From: Rheinheimera hassiensis
GTDB lineage: Bacteria; Pseudomonadota; Gammaproteobacteria; Enterobacterales; Alteromonadaceae
DNA: 64,000 nucleotides
Reading direction: 5' to 3'
NCBI RefSeq assembly: GCF_022436675.1
Contig: NZ_JAKUJZ010000005.1
Coordinates: forward strand, 310,001-374,000
Shown here one piece after another: positions 33,306 through 43,114 of this stretch; the stretch's first letter is position 1; every line of letters starts with the position of its first letter. Both the position numbers and the translations under genes were made by a program. Below the pieces are notes generated by a model. The model saw only the letters and a list, made by a program, of their open reading frames with translations. It was not told where the DNA came from and searched no databases.

Positions 33306-34835
33306 ATGGCCAGACTTATTGTAATTTTAGGCGATCAGCTAAGCCCGGCGCTGTCGAGCTTGCAAAACATAACAGCAGATGACGTGCTGCTGCTGGCAGA
33401 AGTAGCAGCAGAGGCCAGTTATGTGCAACACCACAAACACAAAATTATTCTGATTTTCAGCGCTATGCGCCACTTTGCCACGGTGCTGCGGCAGCAAGGC
33501 CATACTGTTTGTTATATCCATTATGATAGCCAAAGCCAGATAAAATGCATCGGCGATGCCGTGCAGCATGCTTTGGCGCAACACCCTCACTTGCAAAGTA
33601 TCCTGATAACACAGTGTGGTGAATACCGCCTGCAGCAGGAAATTAACAGCTGGCAACAGCATTTTCTTGTGCCAACAGAAATACTGTCTGATGACCGTTT
33701 TATCTGTGACTTACCGCGTTTTGCCCGCTGGGCCCAGGGTAAAAAGCAACTACGGATGGAATACTTTTACCGCGAAATGCGCCGCTATACCGGCTTGCTA
33801 ATGCAAGGCGATACACCAGAAGGTGGTAAATGGAACTATGATGCCGATAACCGTAAAGCCTGCCCGCAAGATTTACAGCAAATTCCACCACTGCAATTTA
33901 CACCCGACGATATCACTGCAGAGGTAATTGCGCTGGTTAACCAGCATTTTGCCGCCAATATGGGCGCTGCTGATAACTTTAGTTATGCCGTTACCGGCAA
34001 AGATGCAAGGCAGGCATTTTTGCATTTTGTGCAGCAACAACTGCCGCAGTTTGGTGATTACCAGGACGCCATGCTGCTTGACCAACCGTTTTTGTTTCAC
34101 AGCATTTGCTCGGTATATTTAAATTGTGGCCTGCTGGATGTGCGCTGGATGTGTAATAAAGTGCAATTGGCCTATCAGCAGGGCTTAGTGCCGCTTAATG
34201 CCGCAGAGGGTTTTATCCGCCAGCTGATTGGCTGGCGCGAATATGTGCGCGGCCTGTACTGGCTGCTGATGCCGGACTACAAGCAACACAACAGTTTAAA
34301 CGCTAAACGCGCTCTGCCGGGCTTTTACTGGCATGGCAACACGCAAATGCGCTGTATGCAGCAGGCCGTAAAAAGCACTATTGATCATGCGTACTCGCAC
34401 CATATTCACCGCTTAATGATCACCGGTAATTTTGCCCTGCTGGCGGGCTTGTCGGTTGAGCAGGTTACCGACTGGTATCTGGCCGTTTATGCCGACGCCT
34501 ACGAATGGGTCGAATTGCCCAACACTCTTGGCATGGCATTATTTGCTGATGGTGGTGTACTGGCATCAAAGCCCTATGCCGCCAGTGGTGCTTACATCAA
34601 CCGGATGAGCAATTATTGCAAAAACTGCGCGTACCAGGTTAAACATACCACGCAAACCGATGCCTGCCCGTTTAATGCGCTGTACTGGGATTTTCTTCAC
34701 CGGCATCAACAACAATTTGCCACTAACCCGCGCCTGACACTGGCCTTTGCTAACTGGCAAAAACGCAGCGACAGCGACAAAACCGCTATTCTGGCCAAAG
34801 CCGCCGACACGTTAAACCGTCTGGAGCAGCTATGA
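33306..34835 (+). CDS. Photolyase/cryptochrome of the FeS-BCP ((6-4) photolyase-like) class
   Basis: 509-aa flavoprotein. The N-terminal part (MARLIVILGDQLSPALSSL) and the C-terminal cysteine set (YCKNCAYQVKH and DACPFNALYWDF) mark the iron-sulphur bacterial cryptochrome/photolyase class, which in characterised members repairs (6-4) photoproducts. Motifs for FAD binding are in the middle (RQLIGWREYVRGLYW; MITGNFALLAGL). First of three photolyase genes in an operon, the next start overlapping by four bases (ATGA). Confidence 0.88.
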   Translation: MARLIVILGDQLSPALSSLQNITADDVLLLAEVAAEASYVQHHKHKIILIFSAMRHFATVLRQQGHTVCYIHYDSQSQIKCIGDAVQHALAQHPHLQSILITQCGEYRLQQEINSWQQHFLVPTEILSDDRFICDLPRFARWAQGKKQLRMEYFYREMRRYTGLLMQGDTPEGGKWNYDADNRKACPQDLQQIPPLQFTPDDITAEVIALVNQHFAANMGAADNFSYAVTGKDARQAFLHFVQQQLPQFGDYQDAMLLDQPFLFHSICSVYLNCGLLDVRWMCNKVQLAYQQGLVPLNAAEGFIRQLIGWREYVRGLYWLLMPDYKQHNSLNAKRALPGFYWHGNTQMRCMQQAVKSTIDHAYSHHIHRLMITGNFALLAGLSVEQVTDWYLAVYADAYEWVELPNTLGMALFADGGVLASKPYAASGAYINRMSNYCKNCAYQVKHTTQTDACPFNALYWDFLHRHQQQFATNPRLTLAFANWQKRSDSDKTAILAKAADTLNRLEQL

Positions 34836-36106
34836 GTATCAGCCTGATACTGCTAAACGATACATTGCGCTGGCACGACAACCCGCTGTTAAACGCCTGT
34901 GAAGGCACCAAAGCAGCCGTAATTGTGCTGAATAAAGCTGCGTTTTTTGGCCGCCAGTATGGTTTACCCAGAGCCAATTTACAGCGTTTACAACAGCAGA
35001 TAGTTGTTATTGCTGCGCTAAAAAATACTCTGGCGGCAAAGCATATTGGCCTTATCACCCTGGTTGGCGATACGGCCAGTTGCATCAGTGCTTTGGCAGG
35101 TGAATTAAACGCAAGCCAACTCTACTGTGCAGAGCCGGTTGGCGCTTATGAATATGCAGCCATTAAAAGCCTGAAGCAAACCCTTAACGTAACTCAGCTC
35201 GATTGCAATTCTCTGCTGGGGGATAACTTAAGGCCTGAGCTTGCCACCATGCCAAATAGTTTTACGCCGTTTCGCAAACAGCAAGAACCACTGCTGCAAG
35301 TTAGTACGCCAACGCAAAAAACAGCTGACGAAAACTGGTTATCACCGGCACACACCGAGGCGTATAACAGCGCGTTTATACAACTAAGCCAACAATACTC
35401 TACTCATTTGACGGCCGACACCGGTAGCGAAGCTGCTGCTTTGGCAAGGCTGCAGTATTATATCTGGCAGCAGCAACACATTTTGCACTATAAACAAACC
35501 CGCAATCAGCTGATGGGCGGGAATTACGCCAGTTTTTTCTCAGTGCCGCTGTCACTTGGTAGCTTGTCTGTACGCTATTTATGGCAGCAGATTGTCAGCT
35601 TTGAACAGCAAGTGCAGGCTAACGACTCTACTTACTGGCTTAAATTTGAGCTGTTGTGGCGTGAGTTCTTCCGCTGGCAGTTTCGTAAATACGCCAACCT
35701 CTGGTTTAGTAAAGGCGCCATAAAAGGCCGCGCCGATTTTAGCCAGCCGCAGCTTAGCAAAGCTCAGCTTAAGCAATTTAACCTCTGGTGCCAGGGCAAT
35801 ACCGGTGAGCCCTTTATTGACGCCAATATGCAGCTGCTAAACCAAACCGGTTTAATGAGCAACCGCGGCAGGCAGAATGTTGCCAGCTATTTGCTACATA
35901 ATCTTGATATCGACTGGCGTTTGGGTGCTGCATATTTTGAGCAGCGCCTGCTCGATTATGACTGCGCCAGCAACTGGGGAAACTGGGCCTATATTGCCGG
36001 CACTGGCAATAGCACCCAGCGGCAGTTTAATATCAGCAAACAGGCGCAAATGTATGATCCGCAAGGCGCATTCGTTAACGCTATACTGCTATCAACGCTG
36101 TCATGA
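34832..36106 (+). CDS. DASH-type cryptochrome/photolyase
   Basis: 424-aa flavoprotein. PNSFTPFRK is typical of the DASH N-terminal domain, and the FAD domain contains ELLWREFFRWQ, WCQGNTGEPFIDANMQLLNQTG and DCASNWGNWAYIAGTGNS. CRY-DASH proteins repair cyclobutane dimers in single-stranded DNA and may act in light sensing. Coupled at both ends by ATGA overlaps. Confidence 0.88.
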   Translation: MSISLILLNDTLRWHDNPLLNACEGTKAAVIVLNKAAFFGRQYGLPRANLQRLQQQIVVIAALKNTLAAKHIGLITLVGDTASCISALAGELNASQLYCAEPVGAYEYAAIKSLKQTLNVTQLDCNSLLGDNLRPELATMPNSFTPFRKQQEPLLQVSTPTQKTADENWLSPAHTEAYNSAFIQLSQQYSTHLTADTGSEAAALARLQYYIWQQQHILHYKQTRNQLMGGNYASFFSVPLSLGSLSVRYLWQQIVSFEQQVQANDSTYWLKFELLWREFFRWQFRKYANLWFSKGAIKGRADFSQPQLSKAQLKQFNLWCQGNTGEPFIDANMQLLNQTGLMSNRGRQNVASYLLHNLDIDWRLGAAYFEQRLLDYDCASNWGNWAYIAGTGNSTQRQFNISKQAQMYDPQGAFVNAILLSTLS

Positions 36107-37617
36107 ACACTTTGGTGTGGTTTAAACGCGATCTACGCATTGATGATCATCAGCCGTTGTATCAGGCGGCCAAAGCAGGTGCAGTATTACCGGTTTACAT
36201 TATTGAACCGGATTACTGGCAACAAAGTGATGTATCGCTGCGCCACTGGCAATATATCGCCCCGGCACTACAGCAACTTAACCAACAATTAACTGCACTT
36301 GGCCAACCCTTGCTGATAGTGAAAGGCCCGGCCACCCTGGTGCTGCGCCAACTCTGCCAGCAATTTGCCATTAGCCGCGTATGCAGCCATGAAGAAACCG
36401 GTAACCTCTGGACTTATCAGCGTGATCTGGCAGTAGCACGGCTATTGCACGAGCTGAATATACCCTGGCAGCAGTACCGGCAGTTCGCTGTATTTCGAAA
36501 ACTGAAAGACCGGGATAACTGGTTTAACCTGGCCGATAGCTGGCTAAAGTCATCTGTGGCATCAACAGTAACAACACTGCCATTTTTAACTGCCGTGCAG
36601 TGGAACCTGGCGGAACTTGCCCCTTGCCGTAAAACCGATTTACCGCTTTGCTCTACCCTGCAAGATGCAACTGCAGCAAACCATACTTTTGACAGCTTTA
36701 TCAGCACACGCTGTATGTACTATCGCCAACACATTTCACTGCCGGCAAAAGCGCTAAGCAGCTGCTCCAGGCTCAGCCCTTATATCAGCTACGGCCAGCT
36801 TAGCCTGCGCCAGTTGCAACAACACAGCTTTATGGCGCTAAAGCGCAGCGCAGAACAACGCAAACAGCAGGGCCTGCAGGCATTTTTCAGCCGGTTACGC
36901 TGGCATTGTCACTTCATCCAAAAACTGGAAGATGAGCCAGCCATTGAGTTTTTTAATATGCACCGTGGTTTTGACGGCTTGCGGGAGAACGATTTTAACC
37001 CTGTGCTGTTTCAGGCCTGGCAAAGCGGCCAAACCGGCTACCCGCTAATCGATGCCGCTATGCGTAGTTTGCTGGCAACCGGCTGGCTGCATTTTCGGGC
37101 TCGCGCCATGTTAGTGGCCTTTGCCAGCTATCACTTATGGTTACATTGGCGGCCGGTGGCACTGCATCTGGCTCAGTGCTTTATCGATTACGAGCCGGGC
37201 ATTCATTACCCCCAAATACAAATGCAGGCCGGTACCACCGGGATAAACCCCAACCGGATGTATAACCCGACAAAACAAAGCCAGCAAAAGGATGCCGATG
37301 GCCGCTTTATCCGCCAGTGGTTGCCCGAACTGCGTCAGGTGCCGGATAGTTGGCTGCATACGCCCTGGCTAATGCCAGCCGCACTACAACAACGTTATGC
37401 TTGTGTTATAGCGCGGGATTATCCGGCACCAATAGTCGATTTACAGCAGGCACAACAACAAGCCAGAGCACGGCTAAGCCAATGGTTGCAGCAACATAAT
37501 AAACCAGATTGGCAACAGCAGAAACAAGCCGTGTTTACGCGCCATGCCAGCCGCAAAAGGCCAGCAACGCATAAAAAGGTAGCTTGCCGGGATCAGCTTA
37601 GCTTTAACTGGGAGTAA
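36103..37617 (+). CDS. Photolyase/cryptochrome family FAD-binding protein
   Basis: 504-aa flavoprotein. N-terminal photolyase Rossmann domain starts MNTLVWFKRDLRIDDHQPLYQAA; the C-terminal helical FAD domain has TGYPLIDAAMRSLLATGWLHFRARAM, HYPQIQMQAGTTGINPNRMYNP. It differs from both neighbours in class: FAD-domain segments read closer to photolyase-like proteins of unknown specificity than to DASH. A basic tail (RKRPATHKK, near the end) may contact DNA. The third gene of the operon; the stop is followed by an M28 peptidase gene on the opposite strand. Confidence 0.85.
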   Translation: MNTLVWFKRDLRIDDHQPLYQAAKAGAVLPVYIIEPDYWQQSDVSLRHWQYIAPALQQLNQQLTALGQPLLIVKGPATLVLRQLCQQFAISRVCSHEETGNLWTYQRDLAVARLLHELNIPWQQYRQFAVFRKLKDRDNWFNLADSWLKSSVASTVTTLPFLTAVQWNLAELAPCRKTDLPLCSTLQDATAANHTFDSFISTRCMYYRQHISLPAKALSSCSRLSPYISYGQLSLRQLQQHSFMALKRSAEQRKQQGLQAFFSRLRWHCHFIQKLEDEPAIEFFNMHRGFDGLRENDFNPVLFQAWQSGQTGYPLIDAAMRSLLATGWLHFRARAMLVAFASYHLWLHWRPVALHLAQCFIDYEPGIHYPQIQMQAGTTGINPNRMYNPTKQSQQKDADGRFIRQWLPELRQVPDSWLHTPWLMPAALQQRYACVIARDYPAPIVDLQQAQQQARARLSQWLQQHNKPDWQQQKQAVFTRHASRKRPATHKKVACRDQLSFNWE

Positions 37618-37631
37618 GTTTGAACGGCTGG

Positions 37632-38537
37632 TTAGTGCTTATCCGGCCGCAGTGTCTGTGGGGGTTGTTGCTCCAGCCACTGCACTGTCTGCCAAATAGA
37701 GCGCATTGCCATATCCAGAAATACCGGCTCAATACGCTGCCAGGTATCTTGCTCCGTATGGTAATACGCATGCTCCTGACCGCCGAAAAATAAATAAGGA
37801 ATACCAGCACGGTGAAAAGGCCCATGATCGCTGGCGTTAGGCCAGTTATAACGCGGGTTATCACGTGCTATACGGCCCGGGCCACGATGATGTAGAAACT
37901 GCAGCGTGCTAAAAGTGGCATCTAATTGCGCTGTCAGCGCCGGATAACGTCTGACACCGGTCAGGTAAAGCTTGCCACGCCGATCAGGCTGGCTAATCAT
38001 ATCCAGATTCAGGTTCATTACTATGCTGCCAGGCGGCACCGGTGATTTGGTGATAAAGGCTTTGCTGCCATGTAAGCCGTTTTCTTCAGCATCGGTCGCA
38101 AGAAAAATATAAGAATACACCGGACAAAAGTGGTTTAGCCTGGCGGCCAGTTCCAGCATAGCGGCAACACCGGAAGCATTATCATCAGCCCCATAGAAAA
38201 TTTTTCTGCCCTGTATGCCAAGATGATCATAATGTGCTGTAACAACAATATAGTGATTCGGGTAAGTGCACCCCTGGCGCCAGGCCAGCACATTAATACC
38301 GGTTTTTTCAGGCCAGGATGAATAGACAAAAGGCTGCTGATAGCTGTTGTTAAACCTGTCCAATCGCAAATGGGCAAAACGCTCAGAAATCAGTTCGCGG
38401 GCAAGACCGGCACCTACAGTGCCGGTTTTACGCCCCTGCATATCTGCAGCGCTTAACTGCTGAATATCTGTCAGCAGATTTGCCTGTGCACAAAATACTT
38501 GGATCAGCAGTAATGCAGCAACAGGCAGCCTGAGCAT
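37632..38537 (-). CDS. Secreted M28-family zinc peptidase
   Basis: 301-aa protein with a signal peptide (about 1-19). Metal ligands are visible in VVTAHYDHLG, GADDNASGVAAMLELA, DAEENGLHGSKAF and LNLDMIS, with a late YYHTEQDTWQRI. These give the two-zinc aminopeptidase site; a periplasmic or secreted aminopeptidase is expected, substrate unknown. It follows the TPR lipoprotein gene by 2 bp on the same strand, so the two may be co-transcribed. Confidence 0.9.
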   Translation of the reverse strand: MLRLPVAALLLIQVFCAQANLLTDIQQLSAADMQGRKTGTVGAGLARELISERFAHLRLDRFNNSYQQPFVYSSWPEKTGINVLAWRQGCTYPNHYIVVTAHYDHLGIQGRKIFYGADDNASGVAAMLELAARLNHFCPVYSYIFLATDAEENGLHGSKAFITKSPVPPGSIVMNLNLDMISQPDRRGKLYLTGVRRYPALTAQLDATFSTLQFLHHRGPGRIARDNPRYNWPNASDHGPFHRAGIPYLFFGGQEHAYYHTEQDTWQRIEPVFLDMAMRSIWQTVQWLEQQPPQTLRPDKH

Positions 38538-38539
38538 AA

Positions 38540-39715
38540 TCAGTGCGTAGACTGACGCAGTTTTAACGCTTCAAGTTTTGCATGATAGCGTTGTTGTGTA
38601 TTGTTATCGGTGACCAGCTCAGCCGCTTTGCTAAGCACCTGCAGTGCTCTGCCAGTCTGATTGTTACGGTAATATGCCAACGCCAACTCCAGTTGTAACT
38701 GATGCATATAAGGCGCTTGCTCTGCTGCTTTGTACAAATAAGTTACGGCCTCCTGATACAGGTTTTTCTGTTGTGCGTTTTTCCCCAGCACATACCACAG
38801 GTATGGGTCATACTCGTTAAATGACGACAAGGATTGTAGCATCTGCTGAGCAGTATCCGGGTCTCCCTGACTTTGCTTTAGCACTGCATAGTTCGTAAGC
38901 AATGTGACCTTACTTGCTGAAACATCAAGACCATATTGATAAAACTGCTCAGCCAGTTGCATCTCATCCATACGCCGGTGAACTACTGCTGTCAGATTAA
39001 TAACTGCACTGTAATCGGGAGCATATTGCAATGCAGTTTTTAGCAGTGCCAGAGCCTGGTCATATTGCTCAGCCAGCAGAGCATCAGCTGCCAGGTTACG
39101 ATAGAACATAGCTATAAAGGTTTTCTGGGTAATTCTGGGGCCGGTTATATCTGCTGACGATGGCAGATAATCTACTACCAGTGACGGTTTTATAAAATAC
39201 AAAGTATCTTTTTCAGGAACAAAGGTTGGATCATACAAAAAGGTTCTAACGTGATCTGAAGACACCATTAAATCCTGCTCAAAACTTATAACAGGCGCCG
39301 AGATAATGCTTTGAAACTCTATTTGCACACCAGCCAAGTCTGCCAGAGCTTTGGTCAGCACGGCCAGGGATATACAGTTTCCACTTTTAAGGGCGTAAGC
39401 CTCTGTTGCCGTGTAGTTTTTACCCTGATAGTCAAAGCCTGCCAGGTGTTGTTCCAGAAACTGATATACCCGCCGGTGACCTGCAATATCCTGATTCTCA
39501 GTAGCATGAAAATATGCCAGAAACTCAGCTTGTTGTGGCGCTGACAACTGAAAAATATCATCAAGCGTCGGTGTATTAGCGTTGGCACTTTCTAACAATA
39601 CTGAATAGGGTAACACAGCAGTATTGGTTACTTGGGCCGGAGCAGAACTACAAGCACTAAGGCCCAGCCAACTGAGCCCAACAACAAAAAGATAAAATGA
39701 TGTGGATGAGACCAT
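38540..39715 (-). CDS. TPR lipoprotein with transglutaminase-like N-terminal domain
   Basis: 391-aa lipoprotein: lipobox LSAC (Cys22). The N-terminal domain (about 70-170) contains SGNCISLAVLTKALADLAGV, a transglutaminase-like cysteine segment, and the C-terminal half (about 215-385) holds four or five TPR units (AADALLAEQYDQALALLKTALQYAPD as the first). Domain order fits lipoproteins that scaffold envelope complexes. The downstream neighbour is the M28 peptidase. Function unknown. Confidence 0.78.
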   Translation of the reverse strand: MVSSTSFYLFVVGLSWLGLSACSSAPAQVTNTAVLPYSVLLESANANTPTLDDIFQLSAPQQAEFLAYFHATENQDIAGHRRVYQFLEQHLAGFDYQGKNYTATEAYALKSGNCISLAVLTKALADLAGVQIEFQSIISAPVISFEQDLMVSSDHVRTFLYDPTFVPEKDTLYFIKPSLVVDYLPSSADITGPRITQKTFIAMFYRNLAADALLAEQYDQALALLKTALQYAPDYSAVINLTAVVHRRMDEMQLAEQFYQYGLDVSASKVTLLTNYAVLKQSQGDPDTAQQMLQSLSSFNEYDPYLWYVLGKNAQQKNLYQEAVTYLYKAAEQAPYMHQLQLELALAYYRNNQTGRALQVLSKAAELVTDNNTQQRYHAKLEALKLRQSTH

Positions 39716-39747
39716 AACATACTCAGGTTAAATAATTATTAACCTTG

Positions 39748-40101
<354 letters not shown>

Positions 40102-40235
40102 TTAAGCGTCGGTAGTATTGGCAGTATAATACAAGGCCGGATGCTGTTCAGCAGTTAATCACTAAGAATCACTTGATCTGCTGAGGGTAAAACACGATAA
40201 GATAGACCGGTATTTTCAGCAGAGGCCCAAATAGT

Positions 40236-41063
40236 ATGAATGCAGCACAGATTATTGCCGAAATGCGGGTGCTACCGCAGATAGATCCGCAATTTGAGAT
40301 CCGCCGCCGGGTTGAATTTATTAAGCAACGTCTTCGCGCCTCAGGCATGAAAACACTGGTACTGGGCATCAGCGGTGGTATCGACTCTACTACTTGTGGC
40401 CGGTTAGCCCAGTTGGCTATAGATGAGCTGAACGAAACCGGTAGTGGTTATCAGTTTATTGCTGTGCGCCTGCCATACGCTACGCAAAAAGATGAAGCCG
40501 AAGCCCAGATGGCGGTTGATTTTATTCAGCCAAGTAAAGCGTTATCGGTAAACGTACAGCCGGGTGCAGATGCTATTCACCAGGCAACCTTTAGTGCCAT
40601 GGCTGCTGATGGCCTGGCTACCGCCAGTGAGGCTCAGGCCGACTTTGCCAGAGGTAATGTAAAGGCCCGTACCCGTATGGTGATTCAGTATCATATCGCA
40701 GCCCTGCTTGGAGGCTTAGTGCTGGGCACCGATCATTCCGCTGAGAACATTACCGGTTTTTATACCAAATGGGGCGATGGCGCCTGCGATTTAGCACCGC
40801 TGTTTGGCTTAAGTAAACGCCAGGTACGATTAGTGGGTAAAACACTGAGGGCACCAGATGTGCTGGTAAGCAAAACGCCGACTGCCGATTTAGAATGCCT
40901 GGCACCACAAAAAGCAGATGAGGCAGCGCTTGGCTTAACTTACGAGCAAATTGATGATTTCCTTGAAGGTAAAACAGTATCTGCTGAGGTGAGTGAAAAA
41001 CTGATTGGCATTTATCTGAAAACCCAGCATAAACGTCAGCCGATCCCGACAATATACGATTAG
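40236..41063 (+). CDS. nadE: Ammonia-dependent NAD synthetase
   Basis: 275-aa NadE. The PP-loop SGGIDS near residue 47 and the [29 protein letters not shown] block identify it. It makes NAD from deamido-NAD using ammonia. No N-terminal glutaminase domain, so it is the short type as in E. coli. Divergent from glnB, which links nitrogen status and NAD synthesis. Confidence 0.96.
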   Translation: MNAAQIIAEMRVLPQIDPQFEIRRRVEFIKQRLRASGMKTLVLGISGGIDSTTCGRLAQLAIDELNETGSGYQFIAVRLPYATQKDEAEAQMAVDFIQPSKALSVNVQPGADAIHQATFSAMAADGLATASEAQADFARGNVKARTRMVIQYHIAALLGGLVLGTDHSAENITGFYTKWGDGACDLAPLFGLSKRQVRLVGKTLRAPDVLVSKTPTADLECLAPQKADEAALGLTYEQIDDFLEGKTVSAEVSEKLIGIYLKTQHKRQPIPTIYD

Positions 41064-41133
41064 AAGCAATTATTTTACATTAAACTAATAGATGCTACGC
41101 TTTTTGCAGGAGAATCACTGCAAGGAGCGTTGT

Positions 41134-41640
41134 ATGTCATCAAAGACAAGCCGGGGATTTAGCTTACCAGAGCTGATGATTACGCTGGCCATTCTGATCA
41201 TTTTTGTCACTGTTGCAGTACCGGCAATGGCTGAATTTATCGATCGCCAGCGCGCTACCGCTTATGTCCGCCAGTTTAGCCAGCATCTGGCTTTTGCCCG
41301 TGTTGCAGCCACCAGCAGTAACCTACCAGTACAACTATGCCCCACCGTTGAGGGGAAATGTGAAGCACAGTGGCAAACTGTACCGGTGCAATTATCGATG
41401 CTTTATCCTGACACTAACGAGCGCACCCTATTGCGCGAAATACCCGCAATTGATCCGCGTCATAAACTAATCTATAACCGCGAAGCCATAACATTCCGGC
41501 GGGATGGTAGTTTAAATGGTTTTGAAAACGGTACTTTTTACTATTGTCCGCAACAAAGTTATCAGTGGCATTACCGCCTTACCGTAAATCAAGCCGGCCG
41601 TAGCAGGTTAACTGAGGTCGCCACACCTTGCCCGGCCTAA
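41134..41640 (+). CDS. fimT: FimT-type pseudopilin (GspH family) with GRxR motif
   Basis: 168-aa type IV prepilin-like protein. The ATG at 41134 follows AAGGAG; the leader MSSKTSRG is followed by FSLPELMITLAILII, so prepilin peptidase cuts before Phe with Glu at +5. The beta domain has a GRSR sequence at residues 155-158. In characterised FimT proteins a C-terminal GRxR motif binds DNA and is needed for natural transformation, which makes this a candidate DNA-uptake pilin. Convergent with, and abutting (no gap), the second pilE. Confidence 0.85.
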   Translation: MSSKTSRGFSLPELMITLAILIIFVTVAVPAMAEFIDRQRATAYVRQFSQHLAFARVAATSSNLPVQLCPTVEGKCEAQWQTVPVQLSMLYPDTNERTLLREIPAIDPRHKLIYNREAITFRRDGSLNGFENGTFYYCPQQSYQWHYRLTVNQAGRSRLTEVATPCPA

Positions 41641-42036
41641 CTAATTCCAGCAAGCCTGAGCTTGGAGATCCTGACCGTTACGTTGTCCAAGGTGGTTCAA
41701 TGTAAACAGTTGGCATTCGCTATCGGCCTGTTGTTGCCCCTGAGCCTGAGCTGTCAGCTCAAATTCCTGCTGCGCTGCAAACAGATTAATATTAAATGTA
41801 TAGCGCTCTGACGCCTTAACACCGAGTACAGCTAAATCTGCCGAGTACGCACCGTAGTCGGCTAAATGCTGTTCTTGCGCATTTGCAAGTTGCAATAGCT
41901 GTGATATTGCTTCTGCGCGATAGCTTCGTAACACATACTGCTGATAAGACGGGTAGCATATCGCCGCCAGAATACCCACTATGGCCAGTACTATTAATAA
42001 CTCGATTAAACTAAAACCAGGCTTAACAGTTTGCAT
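41641..42036 (-). CDS. pilE: Type IV pilin-like protein PilE (second cluster)
   Basis: 131-aa prepilin: leader MQTVKPG, then [25 protein letters not shown], with Glu at +5. Two cysteines near the end (about 118 and 129) give the C-terminal disulphide. It ends the second minor-pilin cluster; PilE in this group is a minor pilin that helps start pilus assembly. Follows the mini-PilY1 gene without a gap. Distinct in sequence from the first-cluster PilE. Confidence 0.85.
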   Translation of the reverse strand: MQTVKPGFSLIELLIVLAIVGILAAICYPSYQQYVLRSYRAEAISQLLQLANAQEQHLADYGAYSADLAVLGVKASERYTFNINLFAAQQEFELTAQAQGQQQADSECQLFTLNHLGQRNGQDLQAQACWN

Positions 42037-43113
42037 TTAGTGGCCATCCTGCTCTGCCTGAAAGGTTGCCAGCCGGCTGATCCGGGGAAACTGATCAGCC
42101 GTCAATGCTACAGCACAATTGGCGCAATCCGGGGTAATTGCCAGCAAATCTGCCTGTACGCTTTGCTGTTGCTGTTCGTTATGCAAACTTAATTCAAGCT
42201 CGCCTTGCGGGTTTTTCTGCAACACCAGCTTGCCCCGTTCCAGCGCAGGTATTTGCCAGTTCCTTCTGGCATACACTGCCCCAGCGTGATGCAAGTGTAA
42301 TGCATGGAGCTCCAGTTCAGTATTTTCTGCCAGACTGCAGTCTGGCTGCACCGCAGCTACCTCTGCAGAGCTAAGGTACACCACCCCGGCATAAACCTGC
42401 GGCACGGCAGTAATACGTTTATCCATGCTGACATACCAGCCAGCGCCCAGCTGTACCTGCTGCCAAAGCTGTTCGGCAATACCTGACACCGCTTCAGCAT
42501 CGCTCAGATAGGTTCTGTCTGTCAGATCACTAAGCTGTATAACGACGCGCTGCGGCGATAGATGCTTTACTACCAGCAAGGTGTCACCTCCTGCCGCCAT
42601 ACTGGCAATAATCAACAGCATGGTCTGGCGTTGTAACGCGCCAACGCCAACGGGCGCTAATGTTTGCAAAAGTTGTAACGGTTGGCGAAACTCAGCCGCA
42701 ATATCGCTAAAGTCGGCTACCAGTTCAGGCTCGGCAAAACCACTACGGGTTAGCGGGACAAACCACAGACGGCCACTGGAATCAATAGTATAAACAGCAT
42801 CAGCTATACCATCATAGTTCTGGTCCAGCACTATCGGTTGCGCTTTAATACTACTGATCTGGCCTGTTTCAGTTGGCCAATTTGTCAGTTGGTCCAGCAG
42901 CACTGAACTATCAGCACTGTGCATCCTCAGCACGCCTTCAGCGTCAGGTATATCCAGCTGAATATTATTACTCAGGCTGATTTTTCTGGGCGGGCCATCA
43001 TCTAACAATGACGGTAACGTTGCGGCAACGGCAGTAGTATCGTTTAAGTCACAGCTGTGGCTAAGGCCACTGACAACAGAAAATATAATGCAAATAAACC
43101 TGTGCTTTAGCAT
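42037..43113 (-). CDS. Mini PilY1-like protein (beta-propeller part only)
   Basis: 358-aa secreted protein with a signal peptide (about 1-20). It contains a PilY1-type calcium loop DQNYDGIAD at D97-D105, followed by AVYTIDSSGRLWFVPL, the same motif order as the C-terminal propeller of PilY1. There is no von Willebrand (MIDAS) N-terminal domain and the size is about one third of PilY1 (1144 aa in the first cluster). Its place between pilX and pilE is that of pilY1. The propeller in PilY1 controls pilus retraction through calcium, so the mini form may keep part of this; homology is inferred from motif and position. Confidence 0.7.
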   Translation of the reverse strand: MLKHRFICIIFSVVSGLSHSCDLNDTTAVAATLPSLLDDGPPRKISLSNNIQLDIPDAEGVLRMHSADSSVLLDQLTNWPTETGQISSIKAQPIVLDQNYDGIADAVYTIDSSGRLWFVPLTRSGFAEPELVADFSDIAAEFRQPLQLLQTLAPVGVGALQRQTMLLIIASMAAGGDTLLVVKHLSPQRVVIQLSDLTDRTYLSDAEAVSGIAEQLWQQVQLGAGWYVSMDKRITAVPQVYAGVVYLSSAEVAAVQPDCSLAENTELELHALHLHHAGAVYARRNWQIPALERGKLVLQKNPQGELELSLHNEQQQQSVQADLLAITPDCANCAVALTADQFPRISRLATFQAEQDGH

Positions 43114-43114
43114 T

